In this document: piece by piece, positions 39,190 through 51,601 of the stretch
Layout: the number at the start of each line of letters is the position of its first letter
Position numbering within the stretch: position 1 is the stretch's first letter
Assembly: GCA_021613375.1 (NCBI GenBank)
Contig: CM038727.1
Span: 2,579,668 to 2,643,667 of the forward strand
Reading direction: 5' to 3'
DNA: 64,000 bases
DNA from: Megaleporinus macrocephalus
Lineage: Eukaryota; Chordata; Actinopteri; Characiformes; Anostomidae
The notes under the pieces: model-generated
Databases searched by the model: none
Told to the model about the DNA's origin: nothing
The model's input: only the letters and a program-made list of their open reading frames with translations
Made by a program: the position numbers and the translations under genes

Positions 39190-39278
39190 AACCACATGGA
39201 GATTCTATGGAACGTAAAACCCCTGAAATGAGACGACACCCTGACGCTGTATCTCAGCTCCCTGTTCCTTATTTTTAG
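39190..39278 (+). other. Possible terminal exon, unit 2
   Basis: Same as 17129-17217; open, with the same acceptor and stop. Confidence 0.25.
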
Positions 39279-39642
39279 TAAACCAAACATGAAGCTACCC
39301 AGTTGTGTTGTTTTTTATGGTAAAAGGTGTGAATCTAGTGTTTGAATATGATTAACTCACATATTTCTGGTTGTTGTAATGTTTCTTGACTGTAAGATTA
39401 CTCCTGCAACAGTTTTGCTCTCCTCTCCCTCTCACTGAGAAAACTGTACCTCCTAACTCCTTTTTCAGAGTGATGTGAACTCCCCCATACAGCACAGCAA
39501 ACCACGCTGGAGACTATATGCAAGGATAACATGTAGGAAAGGGCACAAATTTATGTTTGAGTTTATTAAATATTCATTTAGTCGCGGCAGTAAATACTGT
39601 ATATATATGTATATATATATATATATAATATATATATATATT

Positions 39643-39678
<36 letters not shown>

Positions 39679-39895
39679 AGAATGTATACAACTGTAATAA
39701 GGTAAACACCCTGAAACTACTTGTAATGTCCCTGTGTAAGAACATGGTTTATATAAACTGAGGGTCTAACAGAAGCCCTGGGGGGCAACAAGCAAAAAAA
39801 CAGATTGGAAGTGTGTTGCTGAGCTGCTCTTTATTCATTTTTCTTTGTCAGATGTCATTAGAACAGATGTACATAATCATATATATACATATTAT
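39279..39895. other. Gene-free stretch with AT microsatellite, unit 2
   Basis: Homologue of 17218-17840; (TA)n at about 39600-39678. Confidence 0.6.
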
Positions 39896-41929
39896 GGCAA
39901 GCCGTTTAGGAAATAATTATATATATACAATGACTGGAAACTGAATATATGGAATGAAACTTGAGAATATAGAATGAAATTTGAGAATATAGAATGAACG
40001 TCTGAATATATGGAATGAAAGTTGAGAATATAGAATGAAATTTGAGAATATAGAATGAACGTCTGAATATATGGAATGAAAGTTGAGAATATAGAATGAA
40101 ATTTGAGAATATAGAATGAACGTCTGAATATATGGAATGAAACTTGAGAATATAGAATGAATGTCTGAATATATGGAATGAAACTTGAGAATATAGAATG
40201 AAATTTGAGAATATAGAATGAACGTCTGAATATATGGAATGAAAGTTGAGAATATATAATGAAATTTGAGAATATAGAATGAACGTCTGAATATATGGAA
40301 TGAAAGTTGAGAATATATAATGAAATTTGAGAATATAGAATGAACTTCTGAATATATGGAATGAAAGTTGAGAATATAGAATGAAACCTGACGTCATCAC
40401 GGCGCCTGCGCCAATTGTGTTTTCGATTATTCCTTACAAATGGAGTCAGTGCGTGACTATGAGTGAGCATGAAATCTAGTAAATAAAGAGGAGATAATTA
40501 AAACCCTGGCGAATTCATGTACGAGCCAAAACAATATTGGGGACCGTATTCAATACCGTTCCACAGATGAAGAAATGTATTCTCTGTTTCGCCGTGGACT
40601 GCCGAACACAGTGAATACAGGCCAGGCCATTCCCGTTCGTCAGGCAAACGTACACACAGAAATAAACATGCCTTCCACCTCACAGGAGCACCCCACAACC
40701 ATGCACCATATAGGTTTTAACATATGGTTTATTTATGGCACATGTGTATATGTGTTAGACTTAGTTTAGTTATGTTTAAGAGGCTTTCTTATTTTTTAGT
40801 ATCTGCACTGAAAGTGCGAGCTGCTACCGTAAAACTCAATTTAGACGCGCACTCGAACCTTTCGTGCAGACCGAGCTTTTTCCAAGTGCAGATGACGTAA
40901 CTGCGGTCTGTCATGGGCCCTTTCAGGTGAATGGGCGAAGGTTGTAGGTGTGGATGGTTGTGGGGTGCTCCTGTGAGGTGGAAGGCATGTTTCTTTCTGT
41001 GTGCACGTTTGCCTGGCGAACGGGAAATGCCTGGCTTGTCAGGTTCACTGTATTCGGCCGTCCAGGGTGAAACAGTTAATAAATATCTTCATCTGTTGAA
41101 CGACACTGAATACGGTCACCAGTATTATTTGGGCTCGTGAATGCATTCACCAGGGTTTAATCTCCTCATTATGTAGCTACTTCAAGCTCACTCATAGTTA
41201 CGCTCTGCCTCCATCTGTACGGAATAATAACAGACATTGAAAACGCAATTGGCGCAAGCGACGTGATGACGTCAGGTTTCATTCCATATCCTCAAGTTTC
41301 ATTCCATATTCTCAAGTTTCAATCCATATTCTCAAGTTTCAATCCATATTCTCAAGTTTCATTCTATATTCTCAGGTTTCATTCCATATTCTCAAGTTTC
41401 AATCTATATTCTGAAGTTTCATTCCATATTCTCAAGTTTCATTCCATATTCTCAAGTTTAAATCCATATTCTCAAGTTTCATTCTATATTCTCAGGTTTC
41501 ATTCTATATTCTCAAGTTTCATTCCATATATTCAGACTTTCATTCCATATATTCAGACTTTCATTCCATATATTCAGACTTTCATTCCATATTCTCAAGT
41601 TTCAATCTATATTCTCAAGTTTCATTCCATATATTCAGACTTTCAATCTATATTCTCAAGTTTCATTCCATATATTCAGACTTTCATTCCATATTCTCAA
41701 GTTTCATTCCATGTATTCAGACTTTCAATCCATATTCCCAAGTTTCATTCCATATATTCAGACTTTCATTCCATATTCTCAAGTTTCATTCCATATATTC
41801 AGACTTTCATTCCATATTCTCAAGTTTCATTCCATATATTCATACTTTCAATCCATATTCTCAAGTTTCATTCCATATATTCAGAGTTTTCAGTCATTCT
41901 ATATATAATTATTTCCTAAATGGCTTGCC
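39896..41929. mobile_element. Foldback element, unit 2/3 boundary
   Basis: Same ends and structure as 17841-20016. The left arm is nearly identical. The right-arm array is about 120 bases shorter, so subrepeat number has changed since duplication. Confidence 0.8.
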
Positions 41930-42008
<79 letters not shown>

Positions 42009-42030
42009 AATTATATATATATATATATAT
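41930..42030. repeat. (TA)n-rich microsatellite
   Basis: AT tract directly after the foldback element. Confidence 0.9.
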
Positions 42031-42265
42031 AAAACTGACTATCAAAGCCACAAGTGAAGCTACACGATTCTTCTGAGTTTATGGATGTTGATGGTAAAAT
42101 GTGGAAGATCTGAAAATACTAGGTTTTCTTTGGGGACTATTTTAACCTCACAGCGTCCTGCATGTATCCCTCCACCATGAATGGAGTTTAAGACTGAGAT
42201 CTTCTCTAAACTATCAGAAACAGCGTCTCAGAATCAGTGTATTTATAACATCTACTGTAATAACT

Positions 42266-42683
42266 TTCTGTGAGGAGCTTTTAGAGGTGGATGTCTGGTT
42301 CCATTCACCACCACTGTGAACAGATCTGACACCAAACCACTCTGAGCGAATCTCTTTACATCCTGATCATTAAAGAACAGGGTAGTAAAGTATACAGTGC
42401 TCCTATAGGGTCAGTGGAGCTGATATAATGGACAGTGAGTGGAGATATAAGGAGGTGTACCTAATAAAGGGTCAGGTTGGTGTACATGGATGGATACTGA
42501 TCCTGAACACATTGGACTGAAACTGCTGGATGAAGGAATTCTATGGCTCCGTTAATGTTTCTCATAGAGTCTCTATGGATGGTGTTCTGTGAGGAGATGA
42601 GATGAAGCTACAGCAGGTTGTCCGTCTGATTCACATGAACTGCTCAAATCTGAGAAGTGAGGAGTAAACACAGCAGAGTCACT
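42266..42683. repeat. 418-bp insertion upstream of copy 3
   Basis: Same length and borders as 20365-20782. Confidence 0.65.
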
Positions 42684-42790
42684 ACGATTCACTACATGAA
42701 GCCCATTAACTGTAGCCTCACATTCATTTACAAACAGAGACCTCCACAGAGTGTCCAACATTCCGCTGTGATGTCACTATAGAGGCCCGC

Positions 42791-42798
42791 TGACGTCA
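42791..42798. promoter_or_regulatory. CRE, copy 3
   Basis: TGACGTCA, 82 bases before the start codon. Confidence 0.6.
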
Positions 42799-42879
42799 TA
42801 AAGGTGAGATGTACGAAGTTCCGCGCGTCTCAGCGTCAGATCAGTCTGTGCGGAATCGTCGAAGGAGAGAGAAGCAAAA

Positions 42880-45305
42880 ATGAGTTGGAGAAAGTACTGG
42901 TGTTGTGGAGGAGGAGATAGAGAGAGTGAGAGAGACGAGGAGCACAGAAAGGAAGAAGGAGACCAAACTAAGAAGAAAGAGAGAAGAAAGAGGAGGATGA
43001 GTGAGAGAGAGGAGTTTCCAGAGGAAAGAGGAGGAGAGGGAGACTCCTCTAGAGGAGAAAGTGACTGTGCTGATGGAGGAAGCCGAGCCAGAGCCGGTGG
43101 ACATCAGCACAGAGACTGAGCAGCTTCTGAGTGAGTAGATGAGTCGACGTCACTATAATTAACAGTAGTTACTGAACAAGTCAGTGATTCTCAGTACATA
43201 CTGAATAAATCAGAGTACAGCGCTGGATACACTTTACTTTAGTGTAGGGGTGGGACTTAACCAATTTTAAGCACTCTGGTGGTTGGCCAATCAGAACAAA
43301 GTGGTTGAACTGACAAATAAAAGCACACTGGGCTCAGTGGGAGGCGGGGCTTAAAGAAACAGGAGCTCTAACAGAGTGTGAGGGTTAAGTTTAGGGTTAA
43401 TGTTAATGTTAGGTAGTGTTAAGTTTATTCATTAATATTATTTATTGTTTAATAAAAACAGTTATTGAACTGAATATAAACTCTAATCTGTCTAAATGAT
43501 TCAATTCTAAATTAAATAGGCGTCAATATCGAGACTCCTGAGCTGCTCGAGTCTAAAGATGCTGGACCACCCTCCAGCACCCCTCTGGGTGAGTAGGAGA
43601 AACGGTTATCATGATGAACATCATTGTATCTCTACATTAACAGAACAAATGCTGATATTATTCATTCTGATATGAATATTAAAGCAGGAACAGAGAGCTC
43701 CTGAAACCAGTGAGCTCCTGGACATCCTGCAGAGGGACGTTGCTGGAGGAGAAGTGGTCCACCAGCATCTGGGTAAGAAGAAGAATCAAACGTTGGATAT
43801 TGTAATAATGACCCAGCTGGAGAGATGTTGATATGTTAATGTTAATGTTAATGTTAATGTTAATGTTAATGTTAATGTTAATGTTAATGTTAATGTTAGG
43901 CATGGTTGAGTTTAGGGTTAATGTTAATGTTAGGTAGGGTTAAGTTAATGTCATTGTTAATGTTAATGTTGATGTTAATGTTAGGTAGAGTTAAGTGTAG
44001 GGTGAATGTTAATGTTAGGTAGGGTTACGTTTAGGGTTAATGTTAATGTTAGGTAGAATTGAGTTTAGGGTTAATGTTAATGTTAGGTAGGGTTAAGTGT
44101 ACGGTTAATGTTAATGTTAGGTAGGGTTAAGTTTAGGGTTAAGGTTAATGTTAGGTAGGGTTAAGTGTAGGTTGAATGTTAATGTTAGGTAGGGTTACGT
44201 TTAGGGTTAATGTTAATGTTAGGTAGAATTGAGTTTAGGGTTAATGTTAATGTTAGGTAGGGTTAAGTGTACGGTTAATGTTAATGTTAGGTAGGGTTAA
44301 GTTTAGGGTTAAGGTTAATGTTAGGTAGGGTTAAGTGTAGGGTTAATGTTAATGTTAGGTAGGGTTAAGTGTAGGGTTAATGTTAATGTTAGGTAGTGTT
44401 AAGTGTAGGGTGAAGGTTACTCTGTGTTAGTTGTGGTGTATTTATTTTATTTATTAATATTATTTAATGTTTAATAAAAACAGGAATTGAACTGAATATA
44501 AACTCTAATCTGTCTAAACGATTCAATTCTAAATTAAATAGGCATCAATACCGAGACTCCTGAGCTGCTGGAGTCAGAAGATGCTGGACCACCCTCCAGC
44601 ACCCCTCTGGGTGAGTAGGAGAAACTGTTATCATGATGAACATCATTGTATCTCTACATTAACAGAACAAATGCTGATATTATTCATTCTGATATTAATA
44701 TTAAAGCAGGAGAACAGAGAGCTCCTGAAACCAGTGAGCTCCTGGACATCCTGCAGAGGGACGTTGCTGGAGGAGAAGTGGTGCACCAGCATCTGGGTAA
44801 GTAGAAGAATCAAACGTTGGATATTGTAATAATGACCCAGCTGGACAGATGTTGATATTTATTGATGTTCAAACAGATACCCAGACCGTCGAGCACACTG
44901 AGGAGGAGACCAGAGAAGAAACGCTGCTGGAGGAACCTCCAACCTCCAGCACATCTGGGTGAGCAGAACAAACTATTAGCATCATGTAAACTCTGAACTG
45001 TACAGCATTGGAGAACATTACCAGAATAAACCGGCTGCTGTTGGTCCACACCAGCACTGATTTAATAAACAAACAAGTTAATGAAGACCACCTGAACTCC
45101 ACCGGCACTAATCAAGATTTGATGATGTCATCATTTTCTGACTTGACAAGGACCATCAGAACTGACCATAACTTTACTGAACATCTGCTGATCTTCTTAG
45201 AATCTGACTCAGGAGCTCCGGTCGTGGATGAGGTTGAGGACACTGGGGTAGAGATCCCTAAGACCCCGGTGTCCTCCCAGATAGACTCCACTGTCCAGTC
45301 CTTCG
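42880..45305 (+). pseudogene. Copy 3 of the 16-exon gene, first seven exons only, then gap
   Basis: Exons: 42880-43130, 43520-43588, 43688-43772, 44542-44610, 44710-44796, 44877-44958, 45201-45305. Exons 8-16 fall in the N gap that starts 31 bases after exon 7. Three separate two-base losses occur, in exon 1 (Arg/Glu-rich stretch), at the start of exon 3, and in exon 6 (TCTG for TCTCTG). Each alone breaks the frame. The exon 3 donor is GTAAGAAG rather than GTAAGTAG. Three independent losses of the same size are odd for natural decay and raise suspicion of consensus errors in this region. The product is unrecognised. Confidence 0.7.
43831..44418. repeat. Intronic G-rich minisatellite, copy 3
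   Basis: Longest of the four, about 590 bases. A block with GGGTTACGTTTAGGGTT and AGGTAGAATTGAGTTTAGGG is repeated as a higher-order unit about 180 bases apart (about 44025 and 44205). Copy 4 has the same pattern. Confidence 0.85.
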
Positions 45306-45336
45306 GTAAGTAACGGAAATGACCTGTGAAAATAAA

Positions 45337-46336
45337 NNNNNNNNNNNNNNNNNNNNNNNNNNNNNNNNNNNNNNNNNNNNNNNNNNNNNNNNNNNNNNNN
45401 NNNNNNNNNNNNNNNNNNNNNNNNNNNNNNNNNNNNNNNNNNNNNNNNNNNNNNNNNNNNNNNNNNNNNNNNNNNNNNNNNNNNNNNNNNNNNNNNNNNN
45501 NNNNNNNNNNNNNNNNNNNNNNNNNNNNNNNNNNNNNNNNNNNNNNNNNNNNNNNNNNNNNNNNNNNNNNNNNNNNNNNNNNNNNNNNNNNNNNNNNNNN
45601 NNNNNNNNNNNNNNNNNNNNNNNNNNNNNNNNNNNNNNNNNNNNNNNNNNNNNNNNNNNNNNNNNNNNNNNNNNNNNNNNNNNNNNNNNNNNNNNNNNNN
45701 NNNNNNNNNNNNNNNNNNNNNNNNNNNNNNNNNNNNNNNNNNNNNNNNNNNNNNNNNNNNNNNNNNNNNNNNNNNNNNNNNNNNNNNNNNNNNNNNNNNN
45801 NNNNNNNNNNNNNNNNNNNNNNNNNNNNNNNNNNNNNNNNNNNNNNNNNNNNNNNNNNNNNNNNNNNNNNNNNNNNNNNNNNNNNNNNNNNNNNNNNNNN
45901 NNNNNNNNNNNNNNNNNNNNNNNNNNNNNNNNNNNNNNNNNNNNNNNNNNNNNNNNNNNNNNNNNNNNNNNNNNNNNNNNNNNNNNNNNNNNNNNNNNNN
46001 NNNNNNNNNNNNNNNNNNNNNNNNNNNNNNNNNNNNNNNNNNNNNNNNNNNNNNNNNNNNNNNNNNNNNNNNNNNNNNNNNNNNNNNNNNNNNNNNNNNN
46101 NNNNNNNNNNNNNNNNNNNNNNNNNNNNNNNNNNNNNNNNNNNNNNNNNNNNNNNNNNNNNNNNNNNNNNNNNNNNNNNNNNNNNNNNNNNNNNNNNNNN
46201 NNNNNNNNNNNNNNNNNNNNNNNNNNNNNNNNNNNNNNNNNNNNNNNNNNNNNNNNNNNNNNNNNNNNNNNNNNNNNNNNNNNNNNNNNNNNNNNNNNNN
46301 NNNNNNNNNNNNNNNNNNNNNNNNNNNNNNNNNNNN
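45337..46336. other. Assembly gap, 1000 N
   Basis: Exactly 1000 N, a placeholder. The left flank is intron 7 of copy 3. The right flank is inside the 37-bp minisatellite at a point matching about 32130 of unit 2. The missing part should hold exons 8-16, the 3' repeats and most of the minisatellite. By comparison with unit 2 this is roughly 8-9 kb. Confidence 0.95.
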
Positions 46337-46757
46337 AAACACTGAACACACTTCCTACACTACACACATCATTTAAACACTGAACACACTTCCTACATTA
46401 CACACATCATTAAATACTGAACACACTTCCTATATTACATACATCATTAAACACTGAACACACTTCCTACATTCCACACATCATTAAACACTGAACACAC
46501 TTCCTACATTACACACATCATTAAACACTGAACACACTTCCTACATTACACACATCATTAAACACTGAACACACTTCCTACATTACACACATCGTTAAAC
46601 ACTGAACACACTTCCTACAGTACACACATCATTAAACACTGAACACACTTCCTACATTACACACATCATTAAACACTGAACACACTTCCTACATTACACA
46701 CATCATTAAACACTGAACACACTTCCTACATCACACACATCATTAAACACTGAACAC
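46337..46757. repeat. 37-bp minisatellite array, unit 3 (right end only)
   Basis: About eleven units remain after the gap. Unit variants and order match the right end of the unit 2 array, with the same right boundary. Confidence 0.95.
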
Positions 46758-47243
46758 CTGTTTCTATTGGAGAACACTGGCATGTACATCACACACCCAT
46801 GTACTAATTACCTGAACCCAGCGCTCACAGGTGAACACACGTCTGGCTCAACGTTAGAAATCAGCACCTGAGCTCCATAAAGAGAACACAGGTTCCACAT
46901 CTTGGTTGGAGCTACAATGGAGGCTGATTCTGGACAAAGAGGACGTTGAGGAGGAAGAGCACCAGCAACCATCACAGATGAGATCTGTCCGCTTTGGTTG
47001 ACCATGTTGTGAAGCATGGGTTGAGTTGTCTGGGTGGTGGGAAGATGGTCCAGCCTAATTGGAGCTGCTTCACTGCAGCAAACATCATCCAGACGTTTGG
47101 AGAAGAGAAGAAGCGAGTAGACCTACTACTGAACTCCTACAGCTGAACTGTGTCCACCACTGTACTACTGCAGTGTAGTATCAGTACTTACAGTCACTTA
47201 CAGTCACGTTTCATTACAAACCCCTCACATCATGTTTCTGCAG
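46758..47243. other. Unassigned stretch after the minisatellite, unit 3
   Basis: Homologue of 11018-11485. No gene supported. Confidence 0.4.
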
Positions 47244-47561
47244 AGCTGCTAGACCACCCCTCACTGGAGGAAGAAGACGTCTGTTCCCCCCAGAGCAGCA
47301 AGAGACCACCATTAACACAATCAGAGACCACTATAGCACACATTCACCACAACTTCAACAGCAGCACATCATTACCCACAACACCACACTCAGCTACATC
47401 CACTCAGTGAGCTTATCTGCTCTGGGTGGTCTCCTGAAACACATCCAGAACTCATGAAGCAGATCTACAGGGTTCTGTTTCAGCTCAGCTCTGACGGAGT
47501 GAAGCAGCTGCAGTATGAATATGTGCTAGTACGCTGTGCTGTCCTCTCACTGGTCCTGTAA
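47244..47561 (+). CDS. Possible small two-exon coding unit, unit 3
   Basis: Probably the best-preserved version. First part 47244-47406 runs from a TTTCTGCAG acceptor to a CTCA/GTGAGC donor. It encodes the acidic ELLDHPSLEEED phrase, then a Ser/Thr-rich tail ending SATST. A second acceptor (GATCTACAG) about 60 bases on, with the matching phase, would continue into VLFQLSSDGVKQLQYEY and a stop at 47559-47561. An intron near 60 bases is very short even for fish, so this model is speculative. No start exon was found. Confidence 0.25.
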
Positions 47562-49131
47562 TCCACTGTCCTGGAACACAGCACTGAGTACTGAATGTCT
47601 GTCTCATACAGTCATACAATACTGGACTGGTGGGTTTCAGAGAGGGATGGAGTTGGTGGTGATGTTGCTGCAGTGGAACATAAGCTCCTGTACTTTGATG
47701 AAGCTGCAGATGAAGGAACATCCAGGAACTCCTTCCCTTCACCAGTGGAACCAGAGCTGTCCGGTTTTGGTGTCGTCTGGTACAGAGTAAGTTCCCACCG
47801 GGTTCCTCAAGTACTGAACTGGTTCATCATGTATGGTCAGTGGAGCTGATCAAGTGGACAGTAGGTGGAGACTCAACACTCAGCAGCTCTTCAATCAGCC
47901 AACATCACTAACATCTACGAAAAGCTTTAGTGGAGTCGTTTGTTTGGGCCTTGATTGGCAAAAGTTTTGGAACCCCAGATTGTGTTTATTCTTGTTGTGG
48001 CTGATACTCAATAATAACCTCCCAGTGACCTCATACTGAGTCTGATCTCCACAACAATGTCCAAGTCCAGGACAGCTAAATTACAGACTCGAGTGCTGGA
48101 CTGGAATACTACAACACTTCCATCAGCGTTTGAGAAACACTCCACCAGCGGCGTTTGTTTTTAGGCCCCACGCTCAGCAGTGCTTCCCTGTCTCGGAGAA
48201 ATGAAGTTATCCCGGGCCGACCCTCCGGCTCCAGAGCGCCGCGCGAGCTTCACCAAAGCACTTTAACGCTAACAGATTCCCGTGATCCGTCTAACAGCTC
48301 CGGCTTTTTCACAACTTCTGCTGTTGCCATTAAGCAGGCTAGCAACAGAACTGTAAACAGTAGAACAGACTCTGAACAAGAAGTGGCATCAGGGTGGCGT
48401 ACGGCGCCGGCAGCTAACGTAAAACAGCTCTAGTGGACAAAAATCAGTTTAATATCAACAAAGCTCATGAATGAACTGACAAACACAAAAACTAATGATT
48501 TTATTCATTTCAGTAGTGAAAATGTTTAATTTCAGTTTTCGTTATTTTGTTTGTTTTAGTTAACGACAATAACCCTGGTGTGTGTGTGTAATGGTTCAAT
48601 GGTAGCCCCAGGTTAACTGTAAAGTGTAAGGACTCAGACTCAGGAGGTGTTATACCATCTATTTACAAGGTTTATTTACTCAGAGCAGTGAAAAGTAAAC
48701 AAAAATAGTCCAACAGAACGCTAGCGTGAGGAGTCCGGGGGGAGTGAGCAGTGGTCCTGCAGCAGGCTGAGAGGTGGTCCCTTTGGGCAGGCTGGACGGT
48801 GCACAAGGCCACTGATGTGGGTTCGCTGCCTACCTGAAACACCGCTGGGTCACAGTGCGGTCCTGGAGAGAGAGGAGAGAGAGACCAGCCAGTGAAACCA
48901 GTGGAGACCCCCAACAGTTCCCGGAAGTTCTCAGCAGACGGTAGCAGTGCTGTGGAGCTGCAGCAGCATAGACCACCTGTGATGCTCTTTTAAGGGGTAT
49001 CAGTACATCTGATTCTAATTACCATGTGTATTAAAGTATGTTAGTGGATTATCCCCCTCTAACTGTGGTAGATTTAGGGGATGTTAACACACAACAGATT
49101 AGCATACTGACTATATATATATATATATATA
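47562..49131. other. Non-coding spacer with repeat-like segments, unit 3
   Basis: Homologue of 11801-13399, with a short deletion near 48998. No gene supported. Confidence 0.5.
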
Positions 49132-49435
49132 CAGTCCCGTGCAAAAGTATTCAGCCCCTTTGAACTTTTCAACCTTTTGCCACATTTCAGGCTTCAAACA
49201 TTAAGATATGAAATTGTATTTTTTTGTGAAGAATCAACAACAAGTGGGACACAATCTTGAAGTGCAACAAAATTATTTGGATATTTTAAACTTTTTTTTA
49301 GAAATAAAAAAATGAAAAGTGGGGCGTGCAATATTGTTCAGACCCTTTACTTTCAGTGCAGCAAACTCACTCCAGAAGTTCAGTGAGGACCTCTGAATGA
49401 TCCAATGTTGACCTAAATGACTGATGATGATAAAT
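49132..49435 (+). mobile_element. Tc1-like element, 5' end complete, unit 3
   Basis: Begins CAGTCCCGTGCAAAAGTATT after a TA run. It retains the segment lost from unit 1. Confidence 0.9.
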
Positions 49436-51601
49436 ATCATCATATCGGTGGTTCACTTCCGGCGGCGTGCTGAGCGGAAGCCCCTCCAGTAGCTCCGTCT
49501 TTTGTGTACTGTTTTTAGCCGTTTTTAGCCGTTTTCCTTACTTTTTCTTTCTTTTACACGTGTTTATCACTAGTTTAGTGGTTATTTTTGTTTGTTCTAT
49601 GGACATGGAATCTGTTCCTGTGAGCGCTTGCAGGACTAACTTTGTTTACACACGGGAAGAGCTGCTTGCACTGCGAACAATGGGACGCGCCGGCAAGAGA
49701 CATCACATTCCGGCCGACCACTGAAGCCCCCCTTTCTCCCCCTCCGCACACCTTTACTGCTGAACAGGTCAGAGCTGAGCTGAGGAGACTACACACAAGG
49801 AAGGCAGCTACTGAAGTCCTGTTTGGCTGGGCTGGGGGCTCCCCTTCAGCACATCTTCAACCTGAGTCTGCGCTTGGGGAGGGTCCCCACACTGTGGAAG
49901 ACATCATGCCTGGTTCCAGTACCCAAGAAGGCACGACCCGGTGAGCTCAATGACTACAGACCGGTGGCTCTTACATCACATGTCATGAAGACCCTGGAAC
50001 GACTGCTTCTACACAGCCTCAGACCCCAGGTTCAACATGCAATGGACCCCCTGCAGTTCGCCTACAGGGAGAAAGTGGGAGTGGAGGATGCCATACTTTC
50101 TCCATAGGACCCACTCTCATCTGGACAGGGGGGGCAGCGCTGTGAGAGTCATGTTCTTTGATTTTTCCAGCGCCTTCAACACCATTCAGCTCCTCCAACT
50201 AAGAGACAAGCTGCTGAGGATGCAAGTGAGTCTACATCTGGTCTCCTGGATCACTGACTACCTCACTGGCAGACCTCAGTATGTCAGACTGAAGGACTGC
50301 AAATCAGAGACTGTGGTCCGCAGCACAGGAGCACCACAGGGTACTGTACTCTCCCCATTCCTCTTCACACTCTACACCTCAGACTTCCAGTACAACTCTG
50401 AGTCGTGCCACATGCAGAAGTTCTCGGACGATACTGCCATTGTGGCCTGTGTACGGGGAGGACAGGTGGAAGAGTACAGACATCTTGTGGACGACTTTGT
50501 TTTGTGGTGCCGTAGGAACAACCTGCTGCTGAACACCTCCAAGACCAAGGAGATGGTGGTGGACTTCCGCAGGGCCAGGCCTCTCATACAGCCTGTCTCT
50601 ATTGAGGGGGTTGATGTGGAGATGGTTAGGACCTACAGGTATCTCGGTCTGCACCTGGATGATAGATTGGACTGGTCAGCCAGTACCCTGTACAGAAAGG
50701 GGCAGAGCCGGCTTTACTTTCTGAGGAAGCTGGGATCCTTTAACATCTGTAGGAAGCTCCTGCGGATGTTCTATCAGGCTGTGGTGTCCAGCTGTCTTTT
50801 CTATGCTGTGGTGTGGTGAGCTGGGGAGGCAGCATGAAAAAGAGAGACGAGATGCGTCTGGACAAGCTGGTCAGACATGCGGGGTCCGTGGTTGGTGTGG
50901 AGCTAGAGTCTGTGGCTACGGTAGCAGACAGGAGGACACTGCACAAACTGCTCTCCATCATGGATGATGATGGTCACCCACTGCACACCATCATCATGGA
51001 GCAAGTTCAGTGGCAGATTCCAGTCACAGAGCTGCTCTACAGACAGACTCAGGAGATCCTTTGTCCCGAGAGCCATCAGACTCTTCAATTCCTCCCAGTG
51101 GAGCCGGAAGAGGAAGGAGGACAGATGAGGAACAAGTCCCTTAATTCACATTACAGTTTATTTTTATTTGTACTGTAATCACATTACTGTACACCTGCAC
51201 TCCTCGGACACTATTGACACTTTACTGGACATCTTATGTCAGCACTTATAGACACTATTGACACCTTGCCAGACATCCTGTACATTTGCACTCCTGGACA
51301 CTATTTGACACTTTGCTGTACATCTTGTACATTTTGAACTCCTGGACACTATTTAACACTTTGCTCTACATCCTGTACATTTGCACTCCTGGACACTATT
51401 TGACACTTTGCTGTACTTCCTGTACATTTGCACTCCTGGACACTATTTAAACGCTATTTAATTTTTATATACCTTATTGTTTTTTTGTACTATGTTTGTA
51501 ACTGCTGCTGGCTGCTAAATTTCCTTCGGGATCAATAAAGTATCTATCTATCTATCCATCTATCCATCTATCCATCTATCTATCTATCTATCTATCTATC
51601 T
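49436..51601 (+). mobile_element. Internally deleted LINE inside Tc1, unit 3
   Basis: Same insertion and same internal deletion as in units 1 and 2. A five-base loss near 50094 shifts the frame. The main RT frame then runs open from about 50107 to 50819 (FFDFSSAFNTIQ, TGAPQGTVLSPF, FSDD) until a five-base GTGTG-type duplication shifts it again. It ends in (ATCT)n. Confidence 0.85.

Noticed and set aside
45209..46383. Four frames of 339-380 codons at the gap
   Set aside because: They are almost entirely translated N.
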